Assembly (NCBI GenBank): GCA_021773035.1
Contig: JAJFKU010000056.1
Location: forward strand, 202,344-266,343
From: Woeseiaceae bacterium
GTDB lineage: Bacteria; Pseudomonadota; Gammaproteobacteria; Steroidobacterales; Woeseiaceae
Direction: 5' to 3'
Length of the DNA: 64,000 nucleotides
Positions within the stretch are counted from its first letter, which is position 1. Every line of letters starts with the position of its first letter. The translations under genes and the position numbers were made by a program. Below the pieces are notes generated by a model that saw only the letters and a list, made by a program, of their open reading frames with translations, was not told where the DNA came from and searched no databases. This document shows, one piece after another, positions 1-9,097 of the stretch.

Positions 1-101
1 TTACGGCGCAGCCATCGGAGCCGATTTCGCTGAATCAGATAGACCTCTACAAGCCCAGCGACGTTCCGGCACTGCTGGACCTCAAGGCCGAGGTCTATTG
101 A
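1..101 (+). CDS. 3' end of an unidentified protein (partial)
   Basis: An open frame enters from the left edge and ends at a TGA at 99-101. The last residues read SLNQIDLYKPSDVPALLDL followed by KAEVY. No motif in this 32-residue tail allows a family assignment. The frame is convergent with the lipoprotein gene on the minus strand, and a hairpin lies between them, which supports this being a true gene end. The start and function lie outside the window. Confidence 0.5.
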   Translation, partial: TAQPSEPISLNQIDLYKPSDVPALLDLKAEVY

Positions 102-113
102 TCGATTGTCGCT

Positions 114-152
114 AAAATCCTGTGCCTGGAGGTGCAATCACCTCCAGGCACA
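114..152 (-). terminator. Rho-independent terminator between convergent genes
   Basis: A perfect 14-bp inverted repeat (121-134 with 139-152, arms tgtgcctggaggtg/cacctccaggcaca) has a 4-base loop. On the minus strand it is followed, after GGA, by a short T run (complement of 114-117). It lies just past the lipoprotein stop at 158, so it most likely ends that transcript. On the plus strand there is no T tract, so it is only a hairpin for the left-hand gene. Confidence 0.7.
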
Positions 153-157
153 GAGGA

Positions 158-481
158 TCAGTCAGTCGCGTCGTCGATAGCTTTATCGATTTCTTCTGCT
201 TTCTCTTTCAGTTTATCCTCAACATCGGCCGCCTTGTCCATGGCACCGCCCATCGCTTCGCCCGCTTCGCCCATTGCGCTGTCGACCGCTTCGCCGGCCT
301 CGTCCATGCTCTCTTCAGCCGCATCCATTGCCGTATCTGCGGCCTCACCGGCAGCTTCCATCGCCGTGTCTGCAGCCTCACCGGCAGCCTCCATTGCGGA
401 ATCGGCCGCATCACTGGCTGATTCGTCGCCACCACAGGCGAATAACGCCAGGCTCGCGAGCAGGATTAGTAAGTTCTTCAT
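158..481 (-). CDS. Small Ala/Glu-rich repeat lipoprotein
   Basis: This is a 107-residue predicted lipoprotein. The signal peptide ends in the lipobox LFAC, giving a lipidated Cys near residue 16. The mature part is built of imperfect 10-residue units (AADTAMEAAG type), seen in DNA as about 30-base direct repeats around 290-410, and then an acidic Lys/Glu helix. It is probably a helical, envelope-anchored polypeptide, and its composition suggests an amphipathic rod or coiled coil. The start is supported by GGGAG eight bases upstream of ATG. The family is not recognised. Repeat copy number may vary between strains. Confidence 0.75.
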   Translation of the reverse strand: MKNLLILLASLALFACGGDESASDAADSAMEAAGEAADTAMEAAGEAADTAMDAAEESMDEAGEAVDSAMGEAGEAMGGAMDKAADVEDKLKEKAEEIDKAIDDATD

Positions 482-499
482 TGCTGTTCTCCCTTTGTG

Positions 500-1003
500 C
501 TAACTGTTGGTTGTACTTGTTATGAAATACTCCAGATATTCTTTGATTTCGTCGATATTTTCAGTCAGGCGGTGACCCCCGTTCACCAGGTGCAGCGTCG
601 CCGCACACTGGCGAGCGAAGCGGATACTGTTGTCAACGGGCACAATATCATCATGCCAGCCATGTACGATGCAAATCGGCATCGATGGCGCCGCCGGTGT
701 CAGGTGCTCGTACCCCTCCATGTGGTAGGCGGGAGCCAGCACAAACAGTCCCACGGCGCCCAGGCTCTCCGCAGCCGCGGTCGCAACATGCCCGCCCATA
801 CTCGATCCTACAAGCAGTAAAGCGTCGCTTATGTCAGAACATTCGCGCAACAGCTTATCGACCCTCGCCGCGGGATTCTCTATCCCTCGATAGTCAATAC
901 TGTCTGTCGTGCAACCCAATCCCTTCACCAGATCGGCCATCGCACGAATCTTTGTGCCCCAGGGGCCGCTCTCCTGCCCATGCGAGAAAATTACTGTCGT
1001 CAT
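500..1003 (-). CDS. Alpha/beta-hydrolase family protein
   Basis: A compact (about 167 aa) alpha/beta hydrolase. It opens with the beta-strand/oxyanion region VIFSHGQESGPWG, has a nucleophile elbow GSSMGG, an acidic residue in HGWHDDIV and a C-terminal His in NGGHRL. Together these make a complete Ser-Asp-His triad. The substrate is unknown; the short single-domain form resembles small cytoplasmic esterases of the YqiA type. I use the ATG at 1003. An upstream in-frame ATG at 1036 would overlap the preceding alkyltransferase-like gene and adds a non-conserved leader. GGAG lies about 13 bases upstream of 1003. Confidence 0.8.
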   Translation of the reverse strand: MTTVIFSHGQESGPWGTKIRAMADLVKGLGCTTDSIDYRGIENPAARVDKLLRECSDISDALLLVGSSMGGHVATAAAESLGAVGLFVLAPAYHMEGYEHLTPAAPSMPICIVHGWHDDIVPVDNSIRFARQCAATLHLVNGGHRLTENIDEIKEYLEYFITSTTNS

Positions 1004-1025
1004 ACTCGTAGTCCATCTCCGCAGT

Positions 1026-1394
1026 TCATTCTTCATCCCAGGTAGCGCTGGGCTTCCACAGCAACTCGTCCAGGTCCGGTTCCCAGCGGTATTTACTCAT
1101 GTCTATCTTGCCATTGATGATTGGAACGCCTTCTTCGGCGAGTCGATCGCGCTGGGTCCTGAAATGCCGGCTGTTCGGGTCGAACGCCGGCTTTCCCGAT
1201 GACGTAATCACCCGATGCCACGGCAGCTCGAGGTCTTTGGGCGCGTGACGCAACGCGTAACCTACCTGCCGCGCGCCGCGCGGTATACCGGCAATCTCCG
1301 CGATCTGCCCGTAATTGGCCACCGAACCTTTCGGTATATCCTGGATAGTCTCCCAAATACGGCACATGCGGGTTTCACGATCCATCGCCGCCAT
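1026..1394 (-). CDS. Alkyltransferase-like protein (ATL), DNA damage recognition
   Basis: About 122 aa with the fold of the MGMT DNA-binding/active-site domain (IPKGSVANYGQIAEIAG, RQVGYALR). The active-site motif reads PWHRV instead of PCHRV, so Trp replaces the alkyl-accepting Cys. This is the hallmark of ATL proteins. These bind O6-alkylguanine without removing the alkyl group and hand the lesion to nucleotide excision repair. The start at 1394 lies one base after the stop of the GTPase gene; a second ATG at 1385 is equally possible. Family identification is strong; the in vivo role is taken from characterised ATLs. Confidence 0.88.
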   Translation of the reverse strand: MAAMDRETRMCRIWETIQDIPKGSVANYGQIAEIAGIPRGARQVGYALRHAPKDLELPWHRVITSSGKPAFDPNSRHFRTQRDRLAEEGVPIINGKIDMSKYRWEPDLDELLWKPSATWDEE

Positions 1395-1395
1395 A

Positions 1396-2751
1396 TCAGC
1401 CCAGCCCCAGACGCGCCTGAATCTCTCGTTTGGCATCGCGCAGCACGGTGTCACGATCGAGTGAATCCAGAATCTGCTGTACGACCTGCTTCGGCCCGCC
1501 GTCACCCCAGGACTTTCCGGCAGACAGGTACTCAGCGGCCGCCTGACCGACGAGGTAGGTGCTGTAGTAAGCGATGGCACCCTGCGCACCTGCGGTGAGG
1601 ATCGTCGACAAACCGATCGTACCTACCTTCAGGGCGCTCGACACGAAGTGCAGCGCCCAGACGGTGCCCATCAGCGCCGCCGACTCCGCCATGATGACTT
1701 TCACGATCGACCCGGCCTCCTTCTTGTTGAGCGGCAAATCGTAAACTTTTGACAGGTGCACGACCATGCCGACGTCGATGAATGCGGCTGCGAACAAGTC
1801 GGCGACGGGTACCGGGTTGAACGCGACGGCGATGCCCTTCGCCACGCAGTAAGTGCGCACCAGCTTTTCACCGATCTCGCGCCGTGCCGCCAGTATCCGC
1901 AGGCCAACCTGATCGGACAGGTCTGCGGCAAACAGACTCGCATTCAATGCGGCCAGCGTTTTTCCTTCTGCCTCCAGAATATCCCAGAGCTTTAACCGCA
2001 GCGCAGCGATGTCCGGCGCGCGCTGTCGCGTCGTTTCGCGCTCGTTACCGTCGGCATCGCGCCGCAGAATGATCTGCGGCCGCGGCTGCGCGGCCACCGC
2101 GACAATGTGCGCCGGTTCTATGATCCCCTCCGTCTTTGCCCCGATGGACTGCAGCAACGATTCGCACTCGGCGGCCGTGTAGAGATCGGATTTGTTCAGC
2201 ACCAGCAGAATTGGCCGCCCCTGTGAGATCGCCGCCTTTAAGGCGTCGAGTTCCGTGTCGGTGATATCGCCATCCAGGACGAAGATCACCAGATCGGAGC
2301 GGCCTGCGACCTCTTTCGCCAGCGCTTCGCGATCTTCGCCGCCGGCCTCATCGAGGCCGGGCGTGTCTATAAGGAATATGCCGCCCGCCTCCAACTCCTT
2401 CCACGACTGCATCGACGAACGCGTGGTTTCGCCATGCAAAGGACTGACGGAGAATTTCTCTTCGCCGATAAGCGCATTCAGCAGCGACGACTTCCCGGTG
2501 CTAACACGGCCGAACGCAGAGATGTGCAGATGACCGTGCTCGAGTTTATCAAGCATGGCCTGAACCGCTTCGTAGTCGTGGACGAGCGACTCGCGAACGC
2601 CGTCGGGAAGACGACTGTCATCGATGAGATCACGTAGACTCTCGCGTGCAAGACTCAGGTGCCCCGCACCGTCGTCGCTGGCTTCCTCAGCCTTGTTTTT
2701 CGTCCAGCGCCATTTTGGCAATGCGGCGAACGCCCGCTTCCAGATGCTCAC
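1396..2751 (-). CDS. DUF697-type dynamin/Era-like GTPase (soluble)
   Basis: A P-loop GTPase with G1 GRVSTGKS at about residues 81-88, a Thr-rich switch I (GETTRSS), G3 DTPG and G4 NKSD. A C-terminal half with hydrophobic helices (DLFAAAFIDVGMVVHLSKVY) is typical of DUF697/YcjF-like proteins that associate with the membrane. It follows a paralogous GTPase on the same strand. The start is uncertain: an ATG at 2802 lacks a ribosome site and overlaps the upstream gene by 116 bases. GTG at 2751 has GAGG upstream and overlaps by 65. The role is unknown; membrane or envelope homeostasis is inference. Confidence 0.8.
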   Translation of the reverse strand: MSIWKRAFAALPKWRWTKNKAEEASDDGAGHLSLARESLRDLIDDSRLPDGVRESLVHDYEAVQAMLDKLEHGHLHISAFGRVSTGKSSLLNALIGEEKFSVSPLHGETTRSSMQSWKELEAGGIFLIDTPGLDEAGGEDREALAKEVAGRSDLVIFVLDGDITDTELDALKAAISQGRPILLVLNKSDLYTAAECESLLQSIGAKTEGIIEPAHIVAVAAQPRPQIILRRDADGNERETTRQRAPDIAALRLKLWDILEAEGKTLAALNASLFAADLSDQVGLRILAARREIGEKLVRTYCVAKGIAVAFNPVPVADLFAAAFIDVGMVVHLSKVYDLPLNKKEAGSIVKVIMAESAALMGTVWALHFVSSALKVGTIGLSTILTAGAQGAIAYYSTYLVGQAAAEYLSAGKSWGDGGPKQVVQQILDSLDRDTVLRDAKREIQARLGLG

Positions 2752-4171
2752 TGATACCTGCCTCGAATTCTTTGGCCGCCGTTTCCGGAAGTAACTCACC
2801 ATGCTGCGTCAGAGTCAGCACCAGGCTGCGCCCCAGTGCATCGAATATCAGGCCGTAAGCGACGGCATGTGCCAGTCCGCCAACAACGGTCCCAATGCCT
2901 GGAAACGCCTTCAGGCCATTTCCGGCCACCGCCAGAGAAAGTGGCAGCGCGCGACCGGCACGGCTCTGGCCCAGCGATAGGAACTCCTCGATATCGAGGT
3001 CGCGCGGCGCAGCACCGTAGAGCCTGCAGAGTTCCTGCGTCATCGTCGTACCGATGTAACCCTGTATGAGCAGGTCGGTGCCCGGACTGACGGCCGCCAT
3101 CGCGCCAACAACCGCTTTACGCGTGGCGCTGCGAATGACCTGTTCCGAACGTTGCAATCGGTATTCGCTCTCCGCCGCCTCGAGCTTTTCTGCGGCAATC
3201 TGAAATACAGCAAGCTCCCTGCGGGCATCCAGCGCCAGCCGCTCATCGCCGAGCAATCGATTGATCGCGACCACCAGAACACCGATGTCGGCCGCTCGTG
3301 TACGACGCATCGTGCCTTCGCTACCGTCCGACCGTTTCGTCACGACTTCCATTTCGCCACCGGCGCTGACGGCGACGACATGATCACGCCGGACTTCTCC
3401 GCCAAGACTATCGATGCGCCGCATGAGCTGTTGCAGCAGCGCGGCCTGCTCATCGTCGCTGTAGCGATCCGCTTTGTTCAAGACCAGTATCATCGGTTTG
3501 TCGAAGGCCAACAATGCCTTTACTGCATTCAACTCGGGCCGGGTGAGGTCGCTGTCGCAAACGAACAGTACGAGGTGCGAGCGCTTGGCCTCCTCGGTCG
3601 CTAACGCGTCGAGCTGATCTTCATGACCGCCCGTTCCCGGTACGTCCGTCAACAAAATCTCGTGACCGGCGTCATCGCGCCAGCGATAGTGCCGAACGTC
3701 ACCCGTCGAACCGCCGACAACGTCGATCACAACGTCGGCTTCCGGAACCAGGGCCTTGATTAACGAGCTCTTACCGCTGCTTATCTCGCCGAAAAAACAC
3801 AAGTGAATAGCCCCACTTGCCTGGCGCGACGCGAGCGCCTGTAACTCCGCCTGAGCGTCACCGGTATCCACACCGACGGCCTGCGCCTGCTGCAGGCGCT
3901 CCTTGATATCGGCCCTGGACAGTGGCCTGGATGGCTTACCCGGCTCGACCTTTCTTTTTACGACAAGGCGCCAGACCAGCCAGACGGCGACGACAGCCAG
4001 CAAAACCATCAGCGCGATATAGCCGTACAGGAGCACCACGGGACCCGCCCGCAGCCGGTCCCAGACGTTCAGCGCCGACTCCGTTATAAACAGCAGCGCC
4101 CCGGTTGCGACGACGAATACGAGAGCGATGACGACGATAATCGCAACCCGGATGAACCGGTCCAGTTTCAC
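2687..4171 (-). CDS. Membrane-anchored DUF697-type GTPase
   Basis: 494 aa. Two N-terminal transmembrane helices (about 8-30 and 45-70) precede a basic linker. The GTPase domain has G1 GEISSGKS at about 128-135, switch I GGSTGDV, G3 DVPG and G4 NKAD. The C-terminal region (AAVSPGTDLLIQGYIG) is the DUF697-like hydrophobic module. It is a paralogue of the next gene downstream, with which it overlaps, so the two are probably translated together and may form a hetero-complex at the inner membrane. The start is a GTG at 4171. Function unknown. Confidence 0.85.
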   Translation of the reverse strand: MKLDRFIRVAIIVVIALVFVVATGALLFITESALNVWDRLRAGPVVLLYGYIALMVLLAVVAVWLVWRLVVKRKVEPGKPSRPLSRADIKERLQQAQAVGVDTGDAQAELQALASRQASGAIHLCFFGEISSGKSSLIKALVPEADVVIDVVGGSTGDVRHYRWRDDAGHEILLTDVPGTGGHEDQLDALATEEAKRSHLVLFVCDSDLTRPELNAVKALLAFDKPMILVLNKADRYSDDEQAALLQQLMRRIDSLGGEVRRDHVVAVSAGGEMEVVTKRSDGSEGTMRRTRAADIGVLVVAINRLLGDERLALDARRELAVFQIAAEKLEAAESEYRLQRSEQVIRSATRKAVVGAMAAVSPGTDLLIQGYIGTTMTQELCRLYGAAPRDLDIEEFLSLGQSRAGRALPLSLAVAGNGLKAFPGIGTVVGGLAHAVAYGLIFDALGRSLVLTLTQHGELLPETAAKEFEAGISEHLEAGVRRIAKMALDEKQG

Positions 4172-4221
4172 GCGACCAGGCCTGAGGCGTCAGTTATGCG
4201 GGTTTTGGTGACTGTCACTTC

Positions 4222-6015
4222 CTATTGCTGCGACTGTACCCAGCGCTCGATTTTTGTCTCCAGCATCGATAGCGGCATCGCACCGTCCTTGAGGACTTCC
4301 GTATGGAAATCTTTAACACTGAACTTGTCGCCGAGTGCCGCTTCCGCCTTGTTGCGGATATCTCGAATCTTGAGCTGTCCGATCTTATACGCCAGCGCCT
4401 GGCCGGGTATTGCCATAAACCGTTCGGCCTCCGCGACTGCACGCACTTCGGCCACGGCCGAGTTTTCATACATGTAGTCGAGCACATCCTGGCGCGACCA
4501 TTGCTTCGCATGCAACCCGGTATCGACAACCAGGCGAATGGAGCGCCACAGCTCCGCATTAAGGCCACCGAAGTACTGATAAGGATCGGTATAGACGCCC
4601 AGTTCCTTGCCCAGGGACTCGGCATACAGGCCCCAGCCTTCAGAGTAAGCAGTAAAACCGCCGAAACGGCGGAACCCCGGCAGACCCTCGTTCTCGCGCT
4701 GAATCATGATCTGGAAATGATGGCCGGGAATCGCTTCGTGGAGAAACAGCGACTCCATCGCCCATTTGCCACGAGCCTTTATGTTGTATGCATTGGCATA
4801 GAATATTCCCGGGCGCGTACCGTCCGGCGTGCCGGCCTGATACGAGCCGCCGGCGGCGGAGGCTTCGCGGAACGGCTCTACGCGACGTACTTCGAAAGCC
4901 GACTTCGGCATTACGTCGAACAGCTCTTTGGACAATGCAGTTATGTGATCCGACATGTCCCGATAACCCTGGATCAGTTCGTCGGCCTCGTCGTAGAAGA
5001 ACTGATCGTCCGTATTGACGAATTCGAAGAAGTCTTTGAGATCGCCGTCGAAACCAACTTCTTCCATAACACCGCGCATCTCCTCATGGATGCGAGCAAC
5101 TTCGTCGAGTCCGATCTGATGGATCTCGTCCGGCGTCATATCGGTCGTGGTGCGTATGCGAACCATGTAGGCATACCAGTCATTGCCGTTGGGCTGCGCA
5201 TAGAGACCAACGCTCTCGCGTGCCCCGGAAATATACTCATCGCCGAGGAAGTTACTGATGCGCTGATACGCTGGAACGATCGTATTGCTGATTTTGTCTT
5301 CGTAGGCAGCGGTCAGACGTGCGCGATCTTCATCGCTGAAGTCTGCGGGCATATTGGTAATCGGCCCATAAAAGTTGCTGTCCTGCGGACTATCTACGAT
5401 ATGCGCGTCAACCTGCGGCAGCAATTTCTCCATGAGGATACGCGGCTGTGTGACGCCTGTTTGCATACCCTCTTTCATATTCACGATGATCTGATCGACG
5501 ATGTCGGAATAGTCATCGGCACGACTCAGAAAATCTTCGTAATCCTTGACCGTTTTGAACGGATGCGCGCTGGTTCCGCTACCCAGCTGCACGAAGAAAT
5601 TCGTAACCGAGTAAAACTGGTTAACCGGCTGCAGGTGAAATGGAAACTGGTTGCCTTCCAGCGACTGTTCCCGATTGATCCTGAACAGGTCATAACTCAG
5701 TTGGTCCTGATAGCCCAGCTGCTCGCGGTCGATTTCGAGCAATCGGGCCAGAAATTCCTCGTCCATTGCTGTGGCCGCGGCCCGGTATTCAGGTCCGTTG
5801 GCGTTAGCCATTCTGTCGTTGTAGCGGTAGTCGCCAATGAAGGTGGCACTAAGCGGGTTCATTTCAAGATTGCGCTCGAAGTGTTCTTCGAACAACGCAT
5901 GCAGTGCTTCACCAGTATCAACCTCGACGGCAGCGTTTGGCGCGTTCTGTTCGGATTCGCCACAAGCGGCGACAAGCAGGACGGCAGCGAGTATCGCCGC
6001 GACAGGATTCTTCAT
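4222..6015 (-). CDS. DUF885 family lipoprotein, putative metallopeptidase
   Basis: 597 aa with a lipoprotein signal (lipobox VAAC, Cys 18). It spans the full DUF885 family length. HEAIPGHH at 426-433 is the HExxPGH signature thought to bind zinc in this family, and a later ...YSEGWGLYAE segment supplies the conserved Glu. Known members are poorly characterised periplasmic or secreted proteins with presumed peptidase activity. The gene starts 22 bases after the DUF1501 stop and may be the last gene of the chain beginning at 11968. A long open frame on the opposite strand (4303-6030) is a compositional shadow. Confidence 0.88.
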   Translation of the reverse strand: MKNPVAAILAAVLLVAACGESEQNAPNAAVEVDTGEALHALFEEHFERNLEMNPLSATFIGDYRYNDRMANANGPEYRAAATAMDEEFLARLLEIDREQLGYQDQLSYDLFRINREQSLEGNQFPFHLQPVNQFYSVTNFFVQLGSGTSAHPFKTVKDYEDFLSRADDYSDIVDQIIVNMKEGMQTGVTQPRILMEKLLPQVDAHIVDSPQDSNFYGPITNMPADFSDEDRARLTAAYEDKISNTIVPAYQRISNFLGDEYISGARESVGLYAQPNGNDWYAYMVRIRTTTDMTPDEIHQIGLDEVARIHEEMRGVMEEVGFDGDLKDFFEFVNTDDQFFYDEADELIQGYRDMSDHITALSKELFDVMPKSAFEVRRVEPFREASAAGGSYQAGTPDGTRPGIFYANAYNIKARGKWAMESLFLHEAIPGHHFQIMIQRENEGLPGFRRFGGFTAYSEGWGLYAESLGKELGVYTDPYQYFGGLNAELWRSIRLVVDTGLHAKQWSRQDVLDYMYENSAVAEVRAVAEAERFMAIPGQALAYKIGQLKIRDIRNKAEAALGDKFSVKDFHTEVLKDGAMPLSMLETKIERWVQSQQ

Positions 6016-6037
6016 TTTGGGAGCCCCTGAATTGGAT

Positions 6038-7396
6038 TCAGGAGATCATAAACCCAAGGTCGCGCTGTGCAAAGTTCGACAGGCTGGGCGCAACGATATC
6101 AAGGTCTGTATCGGGGATACCGAACCACTTTGCCAGCGTTGCCGCGTACTGGTCCGCCGACGTCGACGGAATAATGCGGCCACCGCCGACATCTTCCGCA
6201 CCCCCGATATCAAGCAGCGGATAATTGCCATACAGCGCTCGGCCGGCCACAGCGCCGCCAACGACCAGCTGATTGCCGCCCCAGGCGTGATCGGTACCGT
6301 CACCGTTGGAGGTCAGAGTGCGTGCGAAATCCGACTGCGTGAACGTGGTAACGCTGTCGGCGACGCCGAGCTCGGCCGTCGCCGCGTAGAACGCGGCTAT
6401 CGCGTCGCTAACATCGCCCAGCAAACCGGGCTGGTTCAGGTTCTGGTCGTCATGTGAGTCGAAACCACCCGCCGCAACGAAGAAAACCTGCCGTTTCATC
6501 TGCAGCTGATCGCGTACGGCGATCAAGCGGGCTACCGTATTAAGCTGCGTACCGAGTTGCGACGGTGGAAACACGGCGTTGATCGGTGGTGCCGAGTCTA
6601 TTGCCGCGGTGACGGTATCCGCCGCGTCGATCGCGCGTCGCTGCACGTCGGCGAAGCCTCGTTCATAAACGGTATCGTATTGTGCCTCGACGATACGCCG
6701 GAAAGCCTCGCGCTGTTGAAAAAGAACGCTGTCGGGGTCCAGCGAAAAGCCCTCGAACTGCAGCGGTCCACCGGGTCCCATCACATAGGCAACCGTTTCA
6801 TCCGCCGACTGCATCAGATTCGTGCCGAACAAAGAAGCGTTGGTAGCCATCTGTTGCTCAGTGACACCGCTGCGTATCAGGTCCGCCATGCGTCCGGCCC
6901 AACCGGTGCTGCTTGGCACCGTGCCGCGCAGACTCGTCCACTGGTCCTGCTGGTCATTATGTGAGAACAACTGCGGCGGCAGGGTAACCGAAGTATTGAA
7001 AAAATCGGCCTTGGTTGTCGGCTCCACCAGCGGTCCGACATTGGTAACAAATGCCGCGCTGCCCGATTCGAAGAGGCCCTGAATCCCGCTCATTGACGGA
7101 TGCAGACCGTACTCGACAGCGCCCTGCCCCGGCGGCGTTATGGCCAGTAAACCCGCCTGCGGGACTGCCAGGTTCTGCCGCGATGTTGCGTAAACGTTGT
7201 ATTCGGCATCGCTGCGCGGAGCCAGCATGTTGTAAGAATCATTGCCGCCAAACAAAAACACGCAGACCAGCGCCCGGTAGTCGTCAAATGCACCACCGCC
7301 GCCAACAACCTGCGAATAAGCCAGGCCAGGCGTTGCCGCGAACAGTGCCGCTGCACCGCTGCTGCGGAGGAAATCTCTTCTGTTGAGTGTTTTCAT
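6038..7396 (-). CDS. DUF1501 protein, Tat-exported
   Basis: 452 aa beginning with a twin-arginine signal (NRRDFLRSSGAAALFAATPG), so it is exported folded, probably with a cofactor or metal. It follows the DUF1501 pattern: VFLFGGNDSYNM near the N-terminus, LFSHNDQ, GGFDSHDDQ and a late DHAWGG motif. These resemble metal-binding loops of the alkaline-phosphatase/sulfatase superfamily. DUF1501 genes are usually paired with DUF1800 genes, as here, 17 bases downstream. Substrate unknown; the pair is often assumed to act together in the periplasm or at the surface. Confidence 0.9.
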   Translation of the reverse strand: MKTLNRRDFLRSSGAAALFAATPGLAYSQVVGGGGAFDDYRALVCVFLFGGNDSYNMLAPRSDAEYNVYATSRQNLAVPQAGLLAITPPGQGAVEYGLHPSMSGIQGLFESGSAAFVTNVGPLVEPTTKADFFNTSVTLPPQLFSHNDQQDQWTSLRGTVPSSTGWAGRMADLIRSGVTEQQMATNASLFGTNLMQSADETVAYVMGPGGPLQFEGFSLDPDSVLFQQREAFRRIVEAQYDTVYERGFADVQRRAIDAADTVTAAIDSAPPINAVFPPSQLGTQLNTVARLIAVRDQLQMKRQVFFVAAGGFDSHDDQNLNQPGLLGDVSDAIAAFYAATAELGVADSVTTFTQSDFARTLTSNGDGTDHAWGGNQLVVGGAVAGRALYGNYPLLDIGGAEDVGGGRIIPSTSADQYAATLAKWFGIPDTDLDIVAPSLSNFAQRDLGFMIS

Positions 7397-7413
7397 ATAC
7401 CGTCTCCCCGCGA

Positions 7414-9054
7414 CTATCGCTGGTACGCGTACTCAGGTGAAGTCACGACGAAGTAAATGGTTTCCGCCGCGCGAACGGCTGTATCGCTCTCCGGAATCAA
7501 CGCCAGCATGCCGCCGATTTCATTTCGCAGCGTTTCCGATATCTGTCCGCCGAGCAGCTTGTCGGCGACCATATTGATCAACGCATCGACATCGCCGGCA
7601 ACTGCCATTTCCGCGGAGAAATCGATGTAAACATCGTCGTCTTCGAGTGTCTCATTGGTCTGATTCAACGCGAAGACCTGATAGAAAAAGTAGTTTGTGA
7701 GCAGCGTATTCTGATACTCCGTAGCAATACCCAGCTCCGGCGCTACCAGGCTGCTGTCGCGAATCTCGCCGGGCGGCGCATAAAAGGGACTAAAAAAGTT
7801 GAACACCGAGGGCGATTGCAGCGGCCCCTGTCCGTACAGAATGTAGGACGCGATGACCGGGAACCGTCCACTGTTGGACGTCGCATTATAAGCCCGCCAG
7901 AGTTGCGTCACGCGCAACAGCGGTTCCTTGAGTTTACCGTCGATTTCCATTGTCATCGATGGACGCGCCTCGGCGTCGAGCAGTATGGCTTTTACGACCG
8001 CAGCGAGATCGCCGCGCACACCGGCGCCGTTATCGTTGAATACCGCTGCTACCCGCTGCACATAACCCGGTGACGGGTTGCTGCTAACCAGACGCTGGAT
8101 CAGCCGGATAGCAATAAACGGCCCGACGTTCGGATGATTGAATACGTTGTCGAGCGCCGCCGCCAAATCCTCTGCACCCGACTGACCAGCGGGAAGCACC
8201 GTGCCGTTGAGCAGTGTCTTGGCGCCGGTGTCGTGAAACTCCGGCCACAGCTCCATCGGAACAGCCTGATTCTGCAGCGTTCCGCGCGCCTGTTCGAAGC
8301 TCGGCGCACCCGCCCAGGTCCAGCCCGTGTAGACATGGGCGAAGCCTTCTATGATCGCCTGATCGTAGGTTGGAACCGGCAAACCCTGATTGTCCAGTTT
8401 CTCGCTACCGTCCAGGTTGAGTTCAACGAGGCCAATCGAAAACAACTGCATCAACTCCCGCGCATAGTTTTCGTCGGGCCGGATATTCAGTGCCGGGTTG
8501 GGCTTTTCGTTGCCCAGCATACTCAGGTAAACCCCCATGGCGGGGTGCAGTGTTACCTCCTCCATCAGATCGCGGTAGTTGCCGAACGCGTTGCGTGCAA
8601 GCACGTCGTAATAATCGGCCAGCGCGAAGGGCGCATCACCCAAAGCGCCGAGTTGCGACACGACCAGGATTTCCGAGAGCGCAAAGGCCACGCGCTGGCG
8701 GAGCTGATCGTTAGCGAACAGAACGTTCCTGAACCAGATATCGACGCGATCCGGCTGCAATTCGAACTGGAACAGCGGCAGCGGCAGCGACTGCAGGTGC
8801 GGCAATTGCAGAGACGCAGGCTGCAACATCTGATTGTCGATCCAGCCTTCAATTCCCAGACTGACAACCGCCTGCACGTCGCTGTCCAGCGCCCCGAAAC
8901 CCGCCTGATTGAGCAACTGAATCGCTTCTGCTTCGCTCACCTGAACGGATGGCGGCGGCGACGGCGGTGGCTCAGGCCCACCACCTGACCCACCACAACC
9001 TGCTACGCCGAGCAGCAGGGAAGCCAACACTGAGATTGTTCGGTTCATTGCCAT
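7414..9054 (-). CDS. DUF1800 family protein (lipoprotein)
   Basis: 546 aa with a signal peptide ending in LLGVAGCGG, a probable lipoprotein. A Pro-rich linker precedes the DUF1800 domain, recognised by AIQLLNQAGFG near the start, a central NYARELMQLFSIG, TGWTW, FHDTGAKTLL and a C-terminal PSVFNFFSPFYAPPG. These are hallmark DUF1800 segments. It sits between the Spy-like gene and the DUF1501 gene with gaps of 43 and 17 bases. The biochemical role is not established for the family. Confidence 0.9.
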   Translation of the reverse strand: MAMNRTISVLASLLLGVAGCGGSGGGPEPPPSPPPSVQVSEAEAIQLLNQAGFGALDSDVQAVVSLGIEGWIDNQMLQPASLQLPHLQSLPLPLFQFELQPDRVDIWFRNVLFANDQLRQRVAFALSEILVVSQLGALGDAPFALADYYDVLARNAFGNYRDLMEEVTLHPAMGVYLSMLGNEKPNPALNIRPDENYARELMQLFSIGLVELNLDGSEKLDNQGLPVPTYDQAIIEGFAHVYTGWTWAGAPSFEQARGTLQNQAVPMELWPEFHDTGAKTLLNGTVLPAGQSGAEDLAAALDNVFNHPNVGPFIAIRLIQRLVSSNPSPGYVQRVAAVFNDNGAGVRGDLAAVVKAILLDAEARPSMTMEIDGKLKEPLLRVTQLWRAYNATSNSGRFPVIASYILYGQGPLQSPSVFNFFSPFYAPPGEIRDSSLVAPELGIATEYQNTLLTNYFFYQVFALNQTNETLEDDDVYIDFSAEMAVAGDVDALINMVADKLLGGQISETLRNEIGGMLALIPESDTAVRAAETIYFVVTSPEYAYQR

Positions 9055-9097
9055 ATTCTTGTCCCCGTCGCTGTCTTTTTCGAGGAACCAGGTCCGC

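Noticed and set aside
290..410. CRISPR-like short repeats
   Set aside because: The repeats are head-to-tail, without spacers, and encode the decapeptide units of a lipoprotein.
4303..6030. 575-codon open frame on the plus strand
   Set aside because: It lies fully antisense to the DUF885 gene, which has a lipobox and the HEAIPGHH motif. The antisense product shows no domain; it is a shadow of GC-rich codon use.
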